A DNA stretch of 64,000 nucleotides from Herbaspirillum sp. GW103 (lineage in GTDB: Bacteria > Pseudomonadota > Gammaproteobacteria > Burkholderiales > Burkholderiaceae_D). The stretch is taken from assembly GCF_000261365.1 (NCBI RefSeq), contig NZ_AJVC01000002.1, positions 1 through 64,000 of the forward strand. Direction: 5' to 3'. A program made the position numbers and the translations under genes. Of this stretch, positions 1 through 8,416 are shown piece after piece; within the stretch, counting starts at the first letter, position 1, and each line of letters begins with the position of its first letter. Below the pieces are notes generated by a model. It made no database searches. It saw only the letters and a program-made list of their open reading frames with translations, and was not told the DNA's origin.

Positions 1-2
1 CG

Positions 3-34
3 AAAATGGCGGCTTCCAAAGGGGCCGCCATTTT
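3..34. terminator. Intrinsic terminator downstream of the alcohol dehydrogenase gene
   Basis: An 11-bp perfect inverted repeat (AAAATGGCGGC at 3-13, GCCGCCATTTT at 24-34) encloses a 10-nt loop. A/T runs on both edges let it work in both directions. It lies 18 bp past the stop codon of the minus-strand dehydrogenase gene. Confidence 0.75.
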
Positions 35-51
35 CTGTATCACTGAACGAC

Positions 52-1092
52 TTACGCCGGGACTTCTTGCTTCAAGTCCAGCACAATCCGCCCATCAATC
101 TTGCCCTCTTCCATGCGCGCAAAGATGGCATTGATGTTGTCCAGCTTGTCCCAGGTGAAATGCGCCGCCACCTTGCCCTCTGCCGCAAAGACCAGCGACT
201 CTTCCAGGTCCTGGCGCGTACCGACGATGGAGCCGCGCACGGTGATGCGCTTCAACACCGTATTGAACACCGGCAGGCTGATGTCACCCGGGGGCAATCC
301 AACCAGCGCCATCGTGCCGCGTGCACGCAGGAAACCGAAGGCCTGTTCCATCGCCTTGGGCGAGACCGCCGTCACCAGCGCACCATGCGCGCCACCGATG
401 ATGCGCTGGACTTCGGCCACCGCATTGTGGTCGCGGCCATCGACGGTGAGGTCCGCGCCCAGCTTCCTGGCCAGCGTCAGCTTGTCTTCGTGAATGTCGG
501 CGGCGACCACGTGCATGCCCATGGCCTTGGCATATTGCACGGCCATGTGGCCCAGGCCGCCGATGCCGGAAATGACCACCCATTCACCGGGGCGCACCTC
601 GGTTTCCTTCAAGCCCTTGTAGACGGTCACACCCGCGCACAGCACGGGGGCTGCCGGGCCGAAATCCAGCCCGGCAGGCAGGTGGCCGACGAAGTTGGGA
701 TCGGCCAGGCCGTATTCGGCAAAGCTGCCGTTGACGGAATAGCCGGTGTTCTGTTGTTCGGCACAGAGGGTTTCCCAGCCGGTGCGGCAGGGTGAACAGC
801 AGCCGCAGGCCGTATGCAGCCAGGGCACGCCGACGCGGTCGCCTTCCTTGACGTGCTTGACACCCGCACCCAGCGCAGCGACGTAGCCGGTGCCTTCGTG
901 TCCGGGAATGAACGGGGGCGTGGGTTTGACGGGCCAGTCGCCATGGGCCGCGTGCAGGTCGGTGTGGCACACGCCGCTGGCTTCGAACTTGACCAGGATC
1001 TGGCCCGGCCCCGGCGTGGGGACAGGCACTTGTTCAATCGACAGGGGCTTGCCGAATTCGCGGACGACGGCCGCTTTCATCATTTGCGTCAT
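52..1092 (-). CDS. adhP: Zinc-dependent alcohol dehydrogenase, AdhP type
   Basis: This is a medium-chain dehydrogenase of about 346 residues, the usual AdhP length, that oxidises primary alcohols to aldehydes with NAD. The N-terminal half shows the catalytic-zinc region (GVCHTDLHAAHGDWP, then GHEGTGYV) and the structural-zinc cysteine cluster (CGCCSPCRTGWETLC). The second half holds the Rossmann motif GIGGLGHMAVQYAKAMG. I chose the ATG at 1092 because a GAGGAG Shine-Dalgarno sits 5 nt upstream; a GTG two codons earlier overlaps that site. The gene appears monocistronic and ends at a terminator. Its exact substrate cannot be read from sequence. Confidence 0.9.
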   Translation of the reverse strand: MTQMMKAAVVREFGKPLSIEQVPVPTPGPGQILVKFEASGVCHTDLHAAHGDWPVKPTPPFIPGHEGTGYVAALGAGVKHVKEGDRVGVPWLHTACGCCSPCRTGWETLCAEQQNTGYSVNGSFAEYGLADPNFVGHLPAGLDFGPAAPVLCAGVTVYKGLKETEVRPGEWVVISGIGGLGHMAVQYAKAMGMHVVAADIHEDKLTLARKLGADLTVDGRDHNAVAEVQRIIGGAHGALVTAVSPKAMEQAFGFLRARGTMALVGLPPGDISLPVFNTVLKRITVRGSIVGTRQDLEESLVFAAEGKVAAHFTWDKLDNINAIFARMEEGKIDGRIVLDLKQEVPA

Positions 1093-1307
1093 ATGCACTC
1101 CTCGGGGGGATCAACGGGATGCCAGGGCAGGGCGGCGGCCTTGTGCTGCAATAGCCGACTGTTGTTCCTGCCTGCAAGCGTCAATATCCTCCGCGTGCCG
1201 CATGACGACAATCGATGATTGCGCATGGATTGATCCATGTCGCCCATCGTTGAAAAACAAGAGGAGTGCACCAGCGCATGCCCTTGCAGCATGCGTGCGC
1301 GGCCGGC

Positions 1308-2066
1308 TTACTTCGCGATCACCACTTCCACATCCGTCTCTGCCAGCAGGGTGGCCAGTTCCGGCGGTGGCGGGGAATCGGTGAAGAGCACGTCGATCTG
1401 CGACAGATGCGCCATCTTCACCAGCGCCTGTCGTCCGAACTTGCTGGCATCGGCCACCAGCCAGACCTGGCGCGACTGTTCGATGATGGTCTGCGCCACC
1501 TTGACTTCACGGGCATCGAAATCGCGCAACACGCCATCCATCTCGATGCTGGAGATGCCGATGATGCCGATGTCCACCTTGAACTGGCGGATGAAATCGA
1601 TGGTGGCTTCGCCGACGATGCCGCGATCGCGCGCGCGCACCACGCCACCGGCAATGATGACCTCCAGCGCCGGATTGCTGGCCAGCGAATTGGCCACGTT
1701 CAGGTTGTTGGTCACCACGTGCAGGTTCTTGTGCTGCTGCAGGGCGCGCGCCACCTCCTCGGTGGTGGTGCCCAGATTGAGGATCAGCGAACAGCCGTCC
1801 GGCACCCGCGCGGCCACCGTGCGGCCGATGCGGCGCTTGGCCTCGGCGTGCATGACCTGGCGTTCGGGATAGGCAATGTTCTCGGTCGAGGACAGCAGGC
1901 CTACACCGCCGTGATAACGCGCCAGCAAGCTGGCATCGACCATCGCCTTGACGTCGCGGCGCACGGTCTGGGTGGTCACGTTCAGTTGCTGCGCCAGCTC
2001 TTCCACCGAGATGGTGCCGTGCTTGCGAACGCATTCCAGCAGCGTCTGTTGCCTGGGATTGAGCAT
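1308..2066 (-). CDS. glpR: DeoR-family repressor of glycerol-3-phosphate genes (GlpR-like)
   Basis: This 252-residue DeoR-family protein begins MLNPRQQTLLECVRKHG and has the N-terminal winged helix-turn-helix (VEELAQQLNVTTQTVRRDVKAM). The C-terminal sugar-phosphate sensor domain contains the typical LILNLGTTTEEVARAL loop. A longer reading to 2393 exists, but it runs through an upstream region of operator-like and repeated DNA, so I use the internal ATG at 2066. It is divergent from glpD and the glycerol-3-phosphate importer, which supports a GlpR role. GlpR-like half-sites lie 51-76 bp upstream of its start, so autoregulation is likely. The effector is presumably glycerol-3-phosphate, by family. 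Confidence 0.88.
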   Translation of the reverse strand: MLNPRQQTLLECVRKHGTISVEELAQQLNVTTQTVRRDVKAMVDASLLARYHGGVGLLSSTENIAYPERQVMHAEAKRRIGRTVAARVPDGCSLILNLGTTTEEVARALQQHKNLHVVTNNLNVANSLASNPALEVIIAGGVVRARDRGIVGEATIDFIRQFKVDIGIIGISSIEMDGVLRDFDAREVKVAQTIIEQSRQVWLVADASKFGRQALVKMAHLSQIDVLFTDSPPPPELATLLAETDVEVVIAK

Positions 2067-2116
2067 GGAAAGAGTCGAATTCCGTTGATTTTTGGGAAAC
2101 AATTTTGATCGGATAT

Positions 2117-2142
2117 GAACATTAAAAAACATAAACGAACAT
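2117..2142. promoter_or_regulatory. Three phased GlpR-like half-sites
   Basis: RAACAT (minus strand ATGTTY) occurs at 2117-2122, 2127-2132 and 2137-2142, an exact 10-bp step. ATGTTCG is the half-site core known for E. coli GlpR. The cluster lies between the GlpR-like gene and the putative glpD promoter, placed to control both. Confidence 0.55.
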
Positions 2143-2146
2143 AAAA

Positions 2147-2189
2147 CAACAAATAATTGTTGATTTACTTTCGGGATGTCGCTTATCTT
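2147..2189 (+). promoter_or_regulatory. Candidate sigma-70 promoter for glpD with an overlapping inverted repeat
   Basis: TTGATT (2160-2165) and TATCTT (2184-2189) are separated by 18 bp, close to sigma-70 consensus. An inverted repeat, CAACAA-ATAA-TTGTTG (2147-2162), overlaps the -35 element and could be an operator. A start near 2196 would give a leader of about 258 nt that contains the whole 11-bp repeat array. This is inference from sequence only. Confidence 0.4.
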
Positions 2190-2268
2190 ACGGTCCATGG
2201 CAACTCCCGGGAAAGTGTGAGTTTGCCGGGCAGCTGTTGCACGCAAACACAGCGGACCGCTGAGACGG

Positions 2269-2445
2269 CAATACGGTGACCGCACACAAGCAATACAGCC
2301 CCCGAAAAGCAGCAACACGGCACCAATACAGTCGCAATACCGCAGCAATACAGTCGCAACCCGGAAACAATACGGTGTCGCTGCGGCATTCAAGACAGTT
2401 TCAAGACAGTTTCAATACGGCATCAATACGGAACCAACACGGAGA
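2269..2445 (+). repeat. 11-bp periodic repeat array (CAATACRGNNN) upstream of glpD
   Basis: Recognisable copies of CAATACRG or close variants start at 2269, 2291, 2313, 2324, 2335, 2346, 2357, 2368, 2391, 2402, 2413, 2424 and 2435. Positions 2280, 2302 and 2379 fit the same register as degenerate units. One 1-nt slip occurs between 2379 and 2391. The last unit contributes the GGAGA Shine-Dalgarno of glpD. I recognise no known element of this type. Confidence 0.85.
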
Positions 2446-2453
2446 AGCGGCGA

Positions 2454-3986
2454 ATGACGCTCGAATATGATCTCTTGGTGGTAGGCGGCGGCATCAATGG
2501 CGCGGGCATCGCGCGCGATGCAGCCGGACGCGGCCTGCGCGTGCTGCTGTGCGAACAGCATGACCTGGCTCAGCATACCTCCTCGGCCAGCACCAAGCTC
2601 ATCCATGGCGGCTTGCGCTACCTCGAATACTACGAATTCAAGCTGGTACGCAAGGCATTGCAGGAACGCGAAGTCCTGCTGCGCTCGGCACCGCACATCA
2701 TCTGGCCGCTGCGCTTCGTCATGCCGCATGATGCCAACCAGCGTCCGGCCTGGATGATCCGTGCCGGCCTGTTCATGTACGACTACCTCGCCAAGCGCGA
2801 GATCCTGCCCGCCTCCGAAGGCGCCAATCTGACCCGTCACGCTGCCGGTGAGCCTCTCAAGGGCGACTACCGTCGTGGCTTCGTCTATTCCGATGGCTGG
2901 GTCGACGATGCCCGTCTGGTGGTGTTGAACGCGATGGACGCCCAGGAACACGGCGCCCGCATTCTCACCCGCACCAAGTGCATCAGTGCCCGTCGCGAAG
3001 GCGAGATCTGGCATGCCGTGCTGGAGCATCAGCATGCAGGCGGCGTGCAACAGGAAGAAGTGCGTGCCCGCGCCATCGTCAACGCCGCCGGCCCCTGGGC
3101 TGCGCGGTTTGCGCAGGCCGTGCCGCAGGCCAAGACCGGCCGCAGCCTGCGCCTGATCAAGGGCAGCCACATCGTGGTCAAGCGCCTGTTCGATCACCCC
3201 TACGCCTATATCTTCCAGAATCCGGACAAGCGCATCATCTTCGCCATCCCCTATCAGGAAGAATTCACCCTCATCGGCACCACCGACCTCGAATACCACG
3301 GCGACGCCGGCAAGGTCGAGATCGATGCCGCCGAGATCGATTACCTCTGCGAGATGGCCAACCGCTACTTCAAGCGTCAGATCGGCCGGGATGACGTGGT
3401 CTGGACCTACTCGGGCGTGCGTCCGCTGCTGGATGACAGCGCCGAGAATGCCTCGGCCATCACGCGCGACTACCTGCTCGAATGCGACGATGCCGGCGCC
3501 CCCATGTTGAACGTCTGGGGCGGCAAGATCACCACCTATCGCAAGCTGGCCGAGGAAGCCCTGTCCATGCTGGCCCCGCACCTGGGTGCATCGAGCCAGC
3601 CGTGGACGGCCGGTGCGCCGCTGCCCGGCGGTGACCTGGAGCAGCCCGGCAAGATGGTGGCGCGCTATGACTTCGAGGCGTATCTGCGCAAGGTCCAGGC
3701 GCGCCATCCCTGGCTGCCGGCCGAGCTGGCCCATCGCTATGCGCGCAGCTACGGATCGCGCGTGGAGCGCATCATCGGCCCGGCCGACAGCCTGGCGGCC
3801 CTGGGCGAAGAACTGACACCGGGCCTCTACGAGGCCGAGGCGCGTTACCTGGTGCAACACGAATGGGCGCGCGGGGTGGACGACATCCTGTGGCGCCGGA
3901 GCAAGCTGGGCCTGCACGCCAGTGCCCAGCACCGGGCCCGGCTGGAGGCGTGGCTGGCCAGTCTGCCAGACCCGGCCCAGCCGTAA
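2454..3986 (+). CDS. glpD: Aerobic glycerol-3-phosphate dehydrogenase
   Basis: This 510-residue flavoenzyme oxidises sn-glycerol-3-phosphate to dihydroxyacetone phosphate at the inner membrane and passes electrons to quinone. The N-terminus has the FAD dinucleotide fold (LLVVGGGINGAGIARDAAGRG) followed by the family signature STKLIHGGLRYLEYYEF. A C-terminal cap domain is present and the length is normal. It starts the plus-strand glycerol-phosphate gene set, 49 bp before the first transporter ATPase gene. Its Shine-Dalgarno GGAGA (2441-2445) lies inside the last unit of the 11-bp repeat array, so that array may affect its translation. Confidence 0.95.
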   Translation: MTLEYDLLVVGGGINGAGIARDAAGRGLRVLLCEQHDLAQHTSSASTKLIHGGLRYLEYYEFKLVRKALQEREVLLRSAPHIIWPLRFVMPHDANQRPAWMIRAGLFMYDYLAKREILPASEGANLTRHAAGEPLKGDYRRGFVYSDGWVDDARLVVLNAMDAQEHGARILTRTKCISARREGEIWHAVLEHQHAGGVQQEEVRARAIVNAAGPWAARFAQAVPQAKTGRSLRLIKGSHIVVKRLFDHPYAYIFQNPDKRIIFAIPYQEEFTLIGTTDLEYHGDAGKVEIDAAEIDYLCEMANRYFKRQIGRDDVVWTYSGVRPLLDDSAENASAITRDYLLECDDAGAPMLNVWGGKITTYRKLAEEALSMLAPHLGASSQPWTAGAPLPGGDLEQPGKMVARYDFEAYLRKVQARHPWLPAELAHRYARSYGSRVERIIGPADSLAALGEELTPGLYEAEARYLVQHEWARGVDDILWRRSKLGLHASAQHRARLEAWLASLPDPAQP

Positions 3987-4035
3987 GCCAGGTCGCCGCA
4001 CACCATTCATCAAAAAAATGTAGCGAGGAGACAGC

Positions 4036-5136
<1,101 letters not shown>

Positions 5137-5137
5137 T

Positions 5138-6226
5138 ATGGCCCGCATCGAATTCAAGAACCTGGGTCACGCCTACAGTGGCAACCCGGCCAGCCTCAAG
5201 GACTACGCGCTGCAACCCATGAACATGGTGTGGGAGGACGGCGGCGCCTATGCACTGCTGGGCCCCTCGGGCTGCGGCAAGTCCACGCTGCTCAATATCA
5301 TTTCCGGTCTGCTGCAACCGTCGGAAGGGCAGGTGCTCTTCGATGGTCGCGACATGACCCGCATGGCCACCCGTGATCGCAACATCGCGCAGGTGTTCCA
5401 GTTCCCGGTGCTCTACGACACCATGAGCGTGTTCGACAACCTGGCCTTCCCGCTGCGCAACCGCAAGGTCGCCGAGCGCGAGGTGCAGGCGCGCGTGCAC
5501 GAGATCGCCGAGATGCTCGACCTCACCCGCGACCTCAAGCAGCGCGCTGCGGGTCTGTCGGCTGACGCCAAGCAAAAGATCTCGCTGGGCCGTGGCCTGG
5601 TGCGCAAGGATGTGGCGGCGATCCTGTTCGATGAACCCCTGACGGTGATCGATCCGCACATGAAGTGGGAGCTGCGCCAGAAGTTGAAGGAAATCCACCA
5701 TCAGTTGAAGCTCACCCTGATCTACGTCACCCACGACCAGGTCGAGGCGCTGACCTTCGCCGATGAAGTGGTGGTGATGACCGAGGGCAAGGTGGTGCAG
5801 CAGGGCAAGCCAGAGGCACTGTTCCTGCGTCCCGATCACACCTTCGTCGGTTACTTCATCGGTAGCCCCGGCATGAACTTCTGCCCGGTGCGCGTGCAAG
5901 GCGACGCGCTCCTGCTGGGCCAGCAGCGCGTGCAGGTCGAGGCCGCGCAATTGCAGGCGCTCAAGAACAGCAGCGGCGAGCTGAAGCTGGGCATCCGTCC
6001 GGAATTCGTCGAGCTGGCCGCACCTGGTACGGCCGGTGCAGTCAGTGCCGAGATCACCCAGGTGCAACACCTAGGCACCAGCCAACTGGTGACGGCGCAG
6101 GTCGAGGGCATGAGCGTGAAGGCGCGTGTGGCGCCGGAGATGAAGATCGCCACCGGCGCGCATTGGCTGCGACTGGCCAAGCCCGAGACGATCTACTTCA
6201 GCAACGACGAGAGAATAGGACGCTAA
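5138..6226 (+). CDS. glpT: Glycerol ABC transporter ATP-binding subunit 2 (GlpT-like)
   Basis: This 362-residue ATPase follows its partner with a 1-bp gap. Walker A GPSGCGKST (42-50), Walker B ILFDE (162-166) and the switch histidine in YVTHD (His199) are all present. The ABC signature is degenerate, LSADA (140-144) instead of LSGGQ. Because a nucleotide site is built from Walker motifs of one subunit and the signature of the other, both defects of the pair fall in the same composite site. The symbol follows the rhizobial GlpSTPQV naming and is not the E. coli MFS antiporter GlpT. Confidence 0.85.
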   Translation: MARIEFKNLGHAYSGNPASLKDYALQPMNMVWEDGGAYALLGPSGCGKSTLLNIISGLLQPSEGQVLFDGRDMTRMATRDRNIAQVFQFPVLYDTMSVFDNLAFPLRNRKVAEREVQARVHEIAEMLDLTRDLKQRAAGLSADAKQKISLGRGLVRKDVAAILFDEPLTVIDPHMKWELRQKLKEIHHQLKLTLIYVTHDQVEALTFADEVVVMTEGKVVQQGKPEALFLRPDHTFVGYFIGSPGMNFCPVRVQGDALLLGQQRVQVEAAQLQALKNSSGELKLGIRPEFVELAAPGTAGAVSAEITQVQHLGTSQLVTAQVEGMSVKARVAPEMKIATGAHWLRLAKPETIYFSNDERIGR

Positions 6227-6229
6227 GCC

Positions 6230-7120
6230 ATGAACAAGCCCTACAACAACAAGGCCTGGTTCTTCATCCTTCCGGTCTTCCTGACGGTGGCCTTCTCGGC
6301 CATCATCCCGCTCATGACGGTGGTCAATTATTCGGTGCAGGACATCATCAGCCCCGAGCAGAAGGTCTTCGTGGGCCTGGACTGGTTCCGCGACGTCATG
6401 CGCGACAGCGAGCTGCACGCGGCGTTGCTGCGCCAGCTGATCTTTTCCTTCTGCGTGCTGCTGGTGCAGATTCCGCTGGGCATCGGCCTGGCGCTGGCCA
6501 TGCCCCACAAAGGCTGGAAATCCTCGGCCACGCTGGTGATCCTGGCCATGCCGCTGCTCATTCCATGGAACGTGGTCGGTACCATCTGGCAGATCTTCGG
6601 CCGCGCCGACATCGGCCTGGGCGGCTACGTGCTCGATCTGCTGGGCTTCGACTACAACTACGCGTCCAATCCAAGCGATGCCTGGCTGACCGTGCTGGTG
6701 ATGGACGTCTGGCACTGGACCCCGCTGGTGGCACTGCTGGCCTTCGCCGGCTTGCGTTCGATTCCCGATGCCTATTACCAGGCCGCACAGATCGATGGCG
6801 CCAGCCGTTGGGCAGTGTTCCGCTACATCCAGCTGCCCAAGATGCGCGGCGTGCTGGTCATCGCGGTGCTGCTGCGTTTCATGGACAGCTTCATGATCTA
6901 TACCGAACCCTTCGTGCTCACCGGTGGCGGTCCCGGCAACTCGACCACCTTCCTGAGCCAGTACCTCACGCAGAAAGCCGTGGGCCAGTTCGATCTCGGT
7001 CCGGCCGCCGCCTTCTCGCTGATCTACTTCCTCATCATCCTGCTGTTGTCCTTCGTGCTCTACAACTGGATGCAGAGCGCCGGCAACAACGCCAATGCTT
7101 CGGGTGGCCAACATGACTAA
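6230..7120 (+). CDS. glpP: Glycerol ABC transporter permease 1 (GlpP-like)
   Basis: This 296-residue inner-membrane protein has about six predicted hydrophobic segments, beginning WFFILPVFLTVAFSAIIPLM. The binding-protein-dependent transport (EAA-loop) region is seen near YYQAAQIDGASRWAVFRYIQLPKM. It starts 3 bp after the second ATPase and its end overlaps the next permease by 8 bp, so translation is probably coupled. The family is MalF/UgpA-like. The glycerol assignment rests on context. Confidence 0.87.
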   Translation: MNKPYNNKAWFFILPVFLTVAFSAIIPLMTVVNYSVQDIISPEQKVFVGLDWFRDVMRDSELHAALLRQLIFSFCVLLVQIPLGIGLALAMPHKGWKSSATLVILAMPLLIPWNVVGTIWQIFGRADIGLGGYVLDLLGFDYNYASNPSDAWLTVLVMDVWHWTPLVALLAFAGLRSIPDAYYQAAQIDGASRWAVFRYIQLPKMRGVLVIAVLLRFMDSFMIYTEPFVLTGGGPGNSTTFLSQYLTQKAVGQFDLGPAAAFSLIYFLIILLLSFVLYNWMQSAGNNANASGGQHD

Positions 7121-7931
7121 GACTCAGGACAAGACCTTTACCCGCATGCTGGTGATGCTGCTCTACATCGCCTTCACCCTGGTGCCGCTGTACTGGCTGC
7201 TGAACACATCGTTGAAAACCAATGAGGAAACCCTGTCGGTCTTCACGCTCTGGCCCAATGCGCCCACGCTGAACAACTACAAGACCATCTTCACCGATCC
7301 CTCGTGGTATTCGGGCTATATCAACTCCATCATCTACGTGGCCATGAATACGGTCATGTCGTTGCTGGTGGCCTTGCCGGCGGCGTATGGCTTCTCGCGC
7401 TACCGCTTCCTGGGCGACAAGCACATGTTCTTCTGGCTGCTGACCAATCGCATGACACCGCCGGCGGTGTTCCTGCTGCCGTTCTTCCAGCTCTATTCCA
7501 CCATCGGCCTGTCGGACACGTACATCGCGGTGGCGCTGGCGCACATGCTCTTCAACGTGCCGCTGGCGGTATGGATTCTGGAAGGCTTCATGTCGGGCGT
7601 GCCGCGCGAGATCGATGAGACGGCCTATATCGACGGCTTCTCCTTCCCGCGTTTCTTCCTGCGCATCTTCCTGCCGCTGATCAAGTCGGGCGTGGGCGTG
7701 ACGGCCTTCTTCTGCTTCATGTTCAGCTGGGTGGAACTGCTGCTGGCCCGCACCCTGACCTCGGTCAACGCCAAGCCCATCAGCGCCATCATGACCCGTA
7801 CCGCGTCTGCGGCCGGGATGGACTGGGGCATCCTGGCGGCCGCCGGCGTGTTGACGATTGTTCCGGGAGCCCTGGTGATCTGGTTCGTGCGCAACCACAT
7901 CGCCAAGGGCTTCGCAATGGGGAGAGTGTGA
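7113..7931 (+). CDS. glpQ: Glycerol ABC transporter permease 2 (GlpQ-like)
   Basis: This 272-residue MalG/UgpE-type permease starts at ATG 7113, inside the end of the previous gene. It has a leading hydrophobic segment (MLVMLLYIAFTLVPLYWLL) and an EAA loop around IDETAYIDGFSFPRFFLRIFL. A start 18 bp upstream is possible, but the internal ATG gives a normal family N-terminus. It forms the membrane channel with the preceding permease. It is not the glycerophosphodiester phosphodiesterase that shares the name in E. coli. Confidence 0.87.
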   Translation: MTKTQDKTFTRMLVMLLYIAFTLVPLYWLLNTSLKTNEETLSVFTLWPNAPTLNNYKTIFTDPSWYSGYINSIIYVAMNTVMSLLVALPAAYGFSRYRFLGDKHMFFWLLTNRMTPPAVFLLPFFQLYSTIGLSDTYIAVALAHMLFNVPLAVWILEGFMSGVPREIDETAYIDGFSFPRFFLRIFLPLIKSGVGVTAFFCFMFSWVELLLARTLTSVNAKPISAIMTRTASAAGMDWGILAAAGVLTIVPGALVIWFVRNHIAKGFAMGRV

Positions 7932-7933
7932 TC

Positions 7934-8218
7934 ATGGGAAATGCTTTTTCGTGGATGTCGTGGACGCTGCCGGTGGCGATCTTTTTCGTGTGCGTGGCAT
8001 TGATGCTGGTGGGCATGACGGTGTGGGAGCTGCGCTCTCCGACCATCGAGCGCAAGGGCTTCCTGCCCATGCGTACCACGCGCGGTGACCGGCTGTTCAT
8101 CGGATTGCTGACGGCGGCCTACATCAACCTGGCCTGGGTCGGACTGACCGACCTGGACCAGTGGTATGCGGTAGCGCTGGGGTTCGTGGCGCTGGCGCTG
8201 ATCATGCGCAAGGGGTAG
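7934..8218 (+). CDS. DUF2160 family small membrane protein of the glycerol transporter
   Basis: This 94-residue protein has about three hydrophobic stretches (WTLPVAIFFVCVALMLVGM, LFIGLLTAAYINLAWVGL and a C-terminal AVALGFVALALI). The GGGGAGAG motif at 7919-7926 sits 7-8 nt before the ATG at 7934, which favours this start over the GTG at 7928 that overlaps the permease stop codon. Members of this family are commonly encoded between the permeases and the binding protein of Glp-type importers. The biochemical role is not known; it is probably an accessory membrane subunit. Confidence 0.8.
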   Translation: MGNAFSWMSWTLPVAIFFVCVALMLVGMTVWELRSPTIERKGFLPMRTTRGDRLFIGLLTAAYINLAWVGLTDLDQWYAVALGFVALALIMRKG

Positions 8219-8221
8219 CGG

Positions 8222-8310
8222 CCCGTTTGGGCGAATTGCTGCGTTACGAATTTGGGTCAAGACGCCCAGTCTTGACCCAAATTCGCGCCTTGCACTTCAT
8301 CCCAAACGGG
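8222..8310. repeat. Nested inverted repeat between the DUF2160 gene and the binding-protein gene
   Basis: The inner arms are a perfect 17-bp inverted repeat (8247-8263 and 8269-8285) around a 5-nt loop. The outer arms are a perfect 10-bp inverted repeat, CCCGTTTGGG (8222-8231) and CCCAAACGGG (8301-8310). The 15-nt segments between the arms on each side are mostly unpaired. There is no T-run, so it is not a standard terminator. An mRNA-stabilising or processing hairpin raising binding-protein expression is plausible; a REP-like mobile element is the alternative. Confidence 0.7.
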
Positions 8311-8416
8311 ACTCGCTCGCACTCACGCCTATTTATGAAATGGGTTCTAGAACGGACGTCCGGGGATTCTCCTTCCCTACCCGGCACGCCAATTCAGGGG
8401 AAGGTGACGAGGAGAC

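Noticed and set aside
2269..2445. CRISPR array
   Set aside because: The 11-bp unit has no spacers and there are no cas genes.
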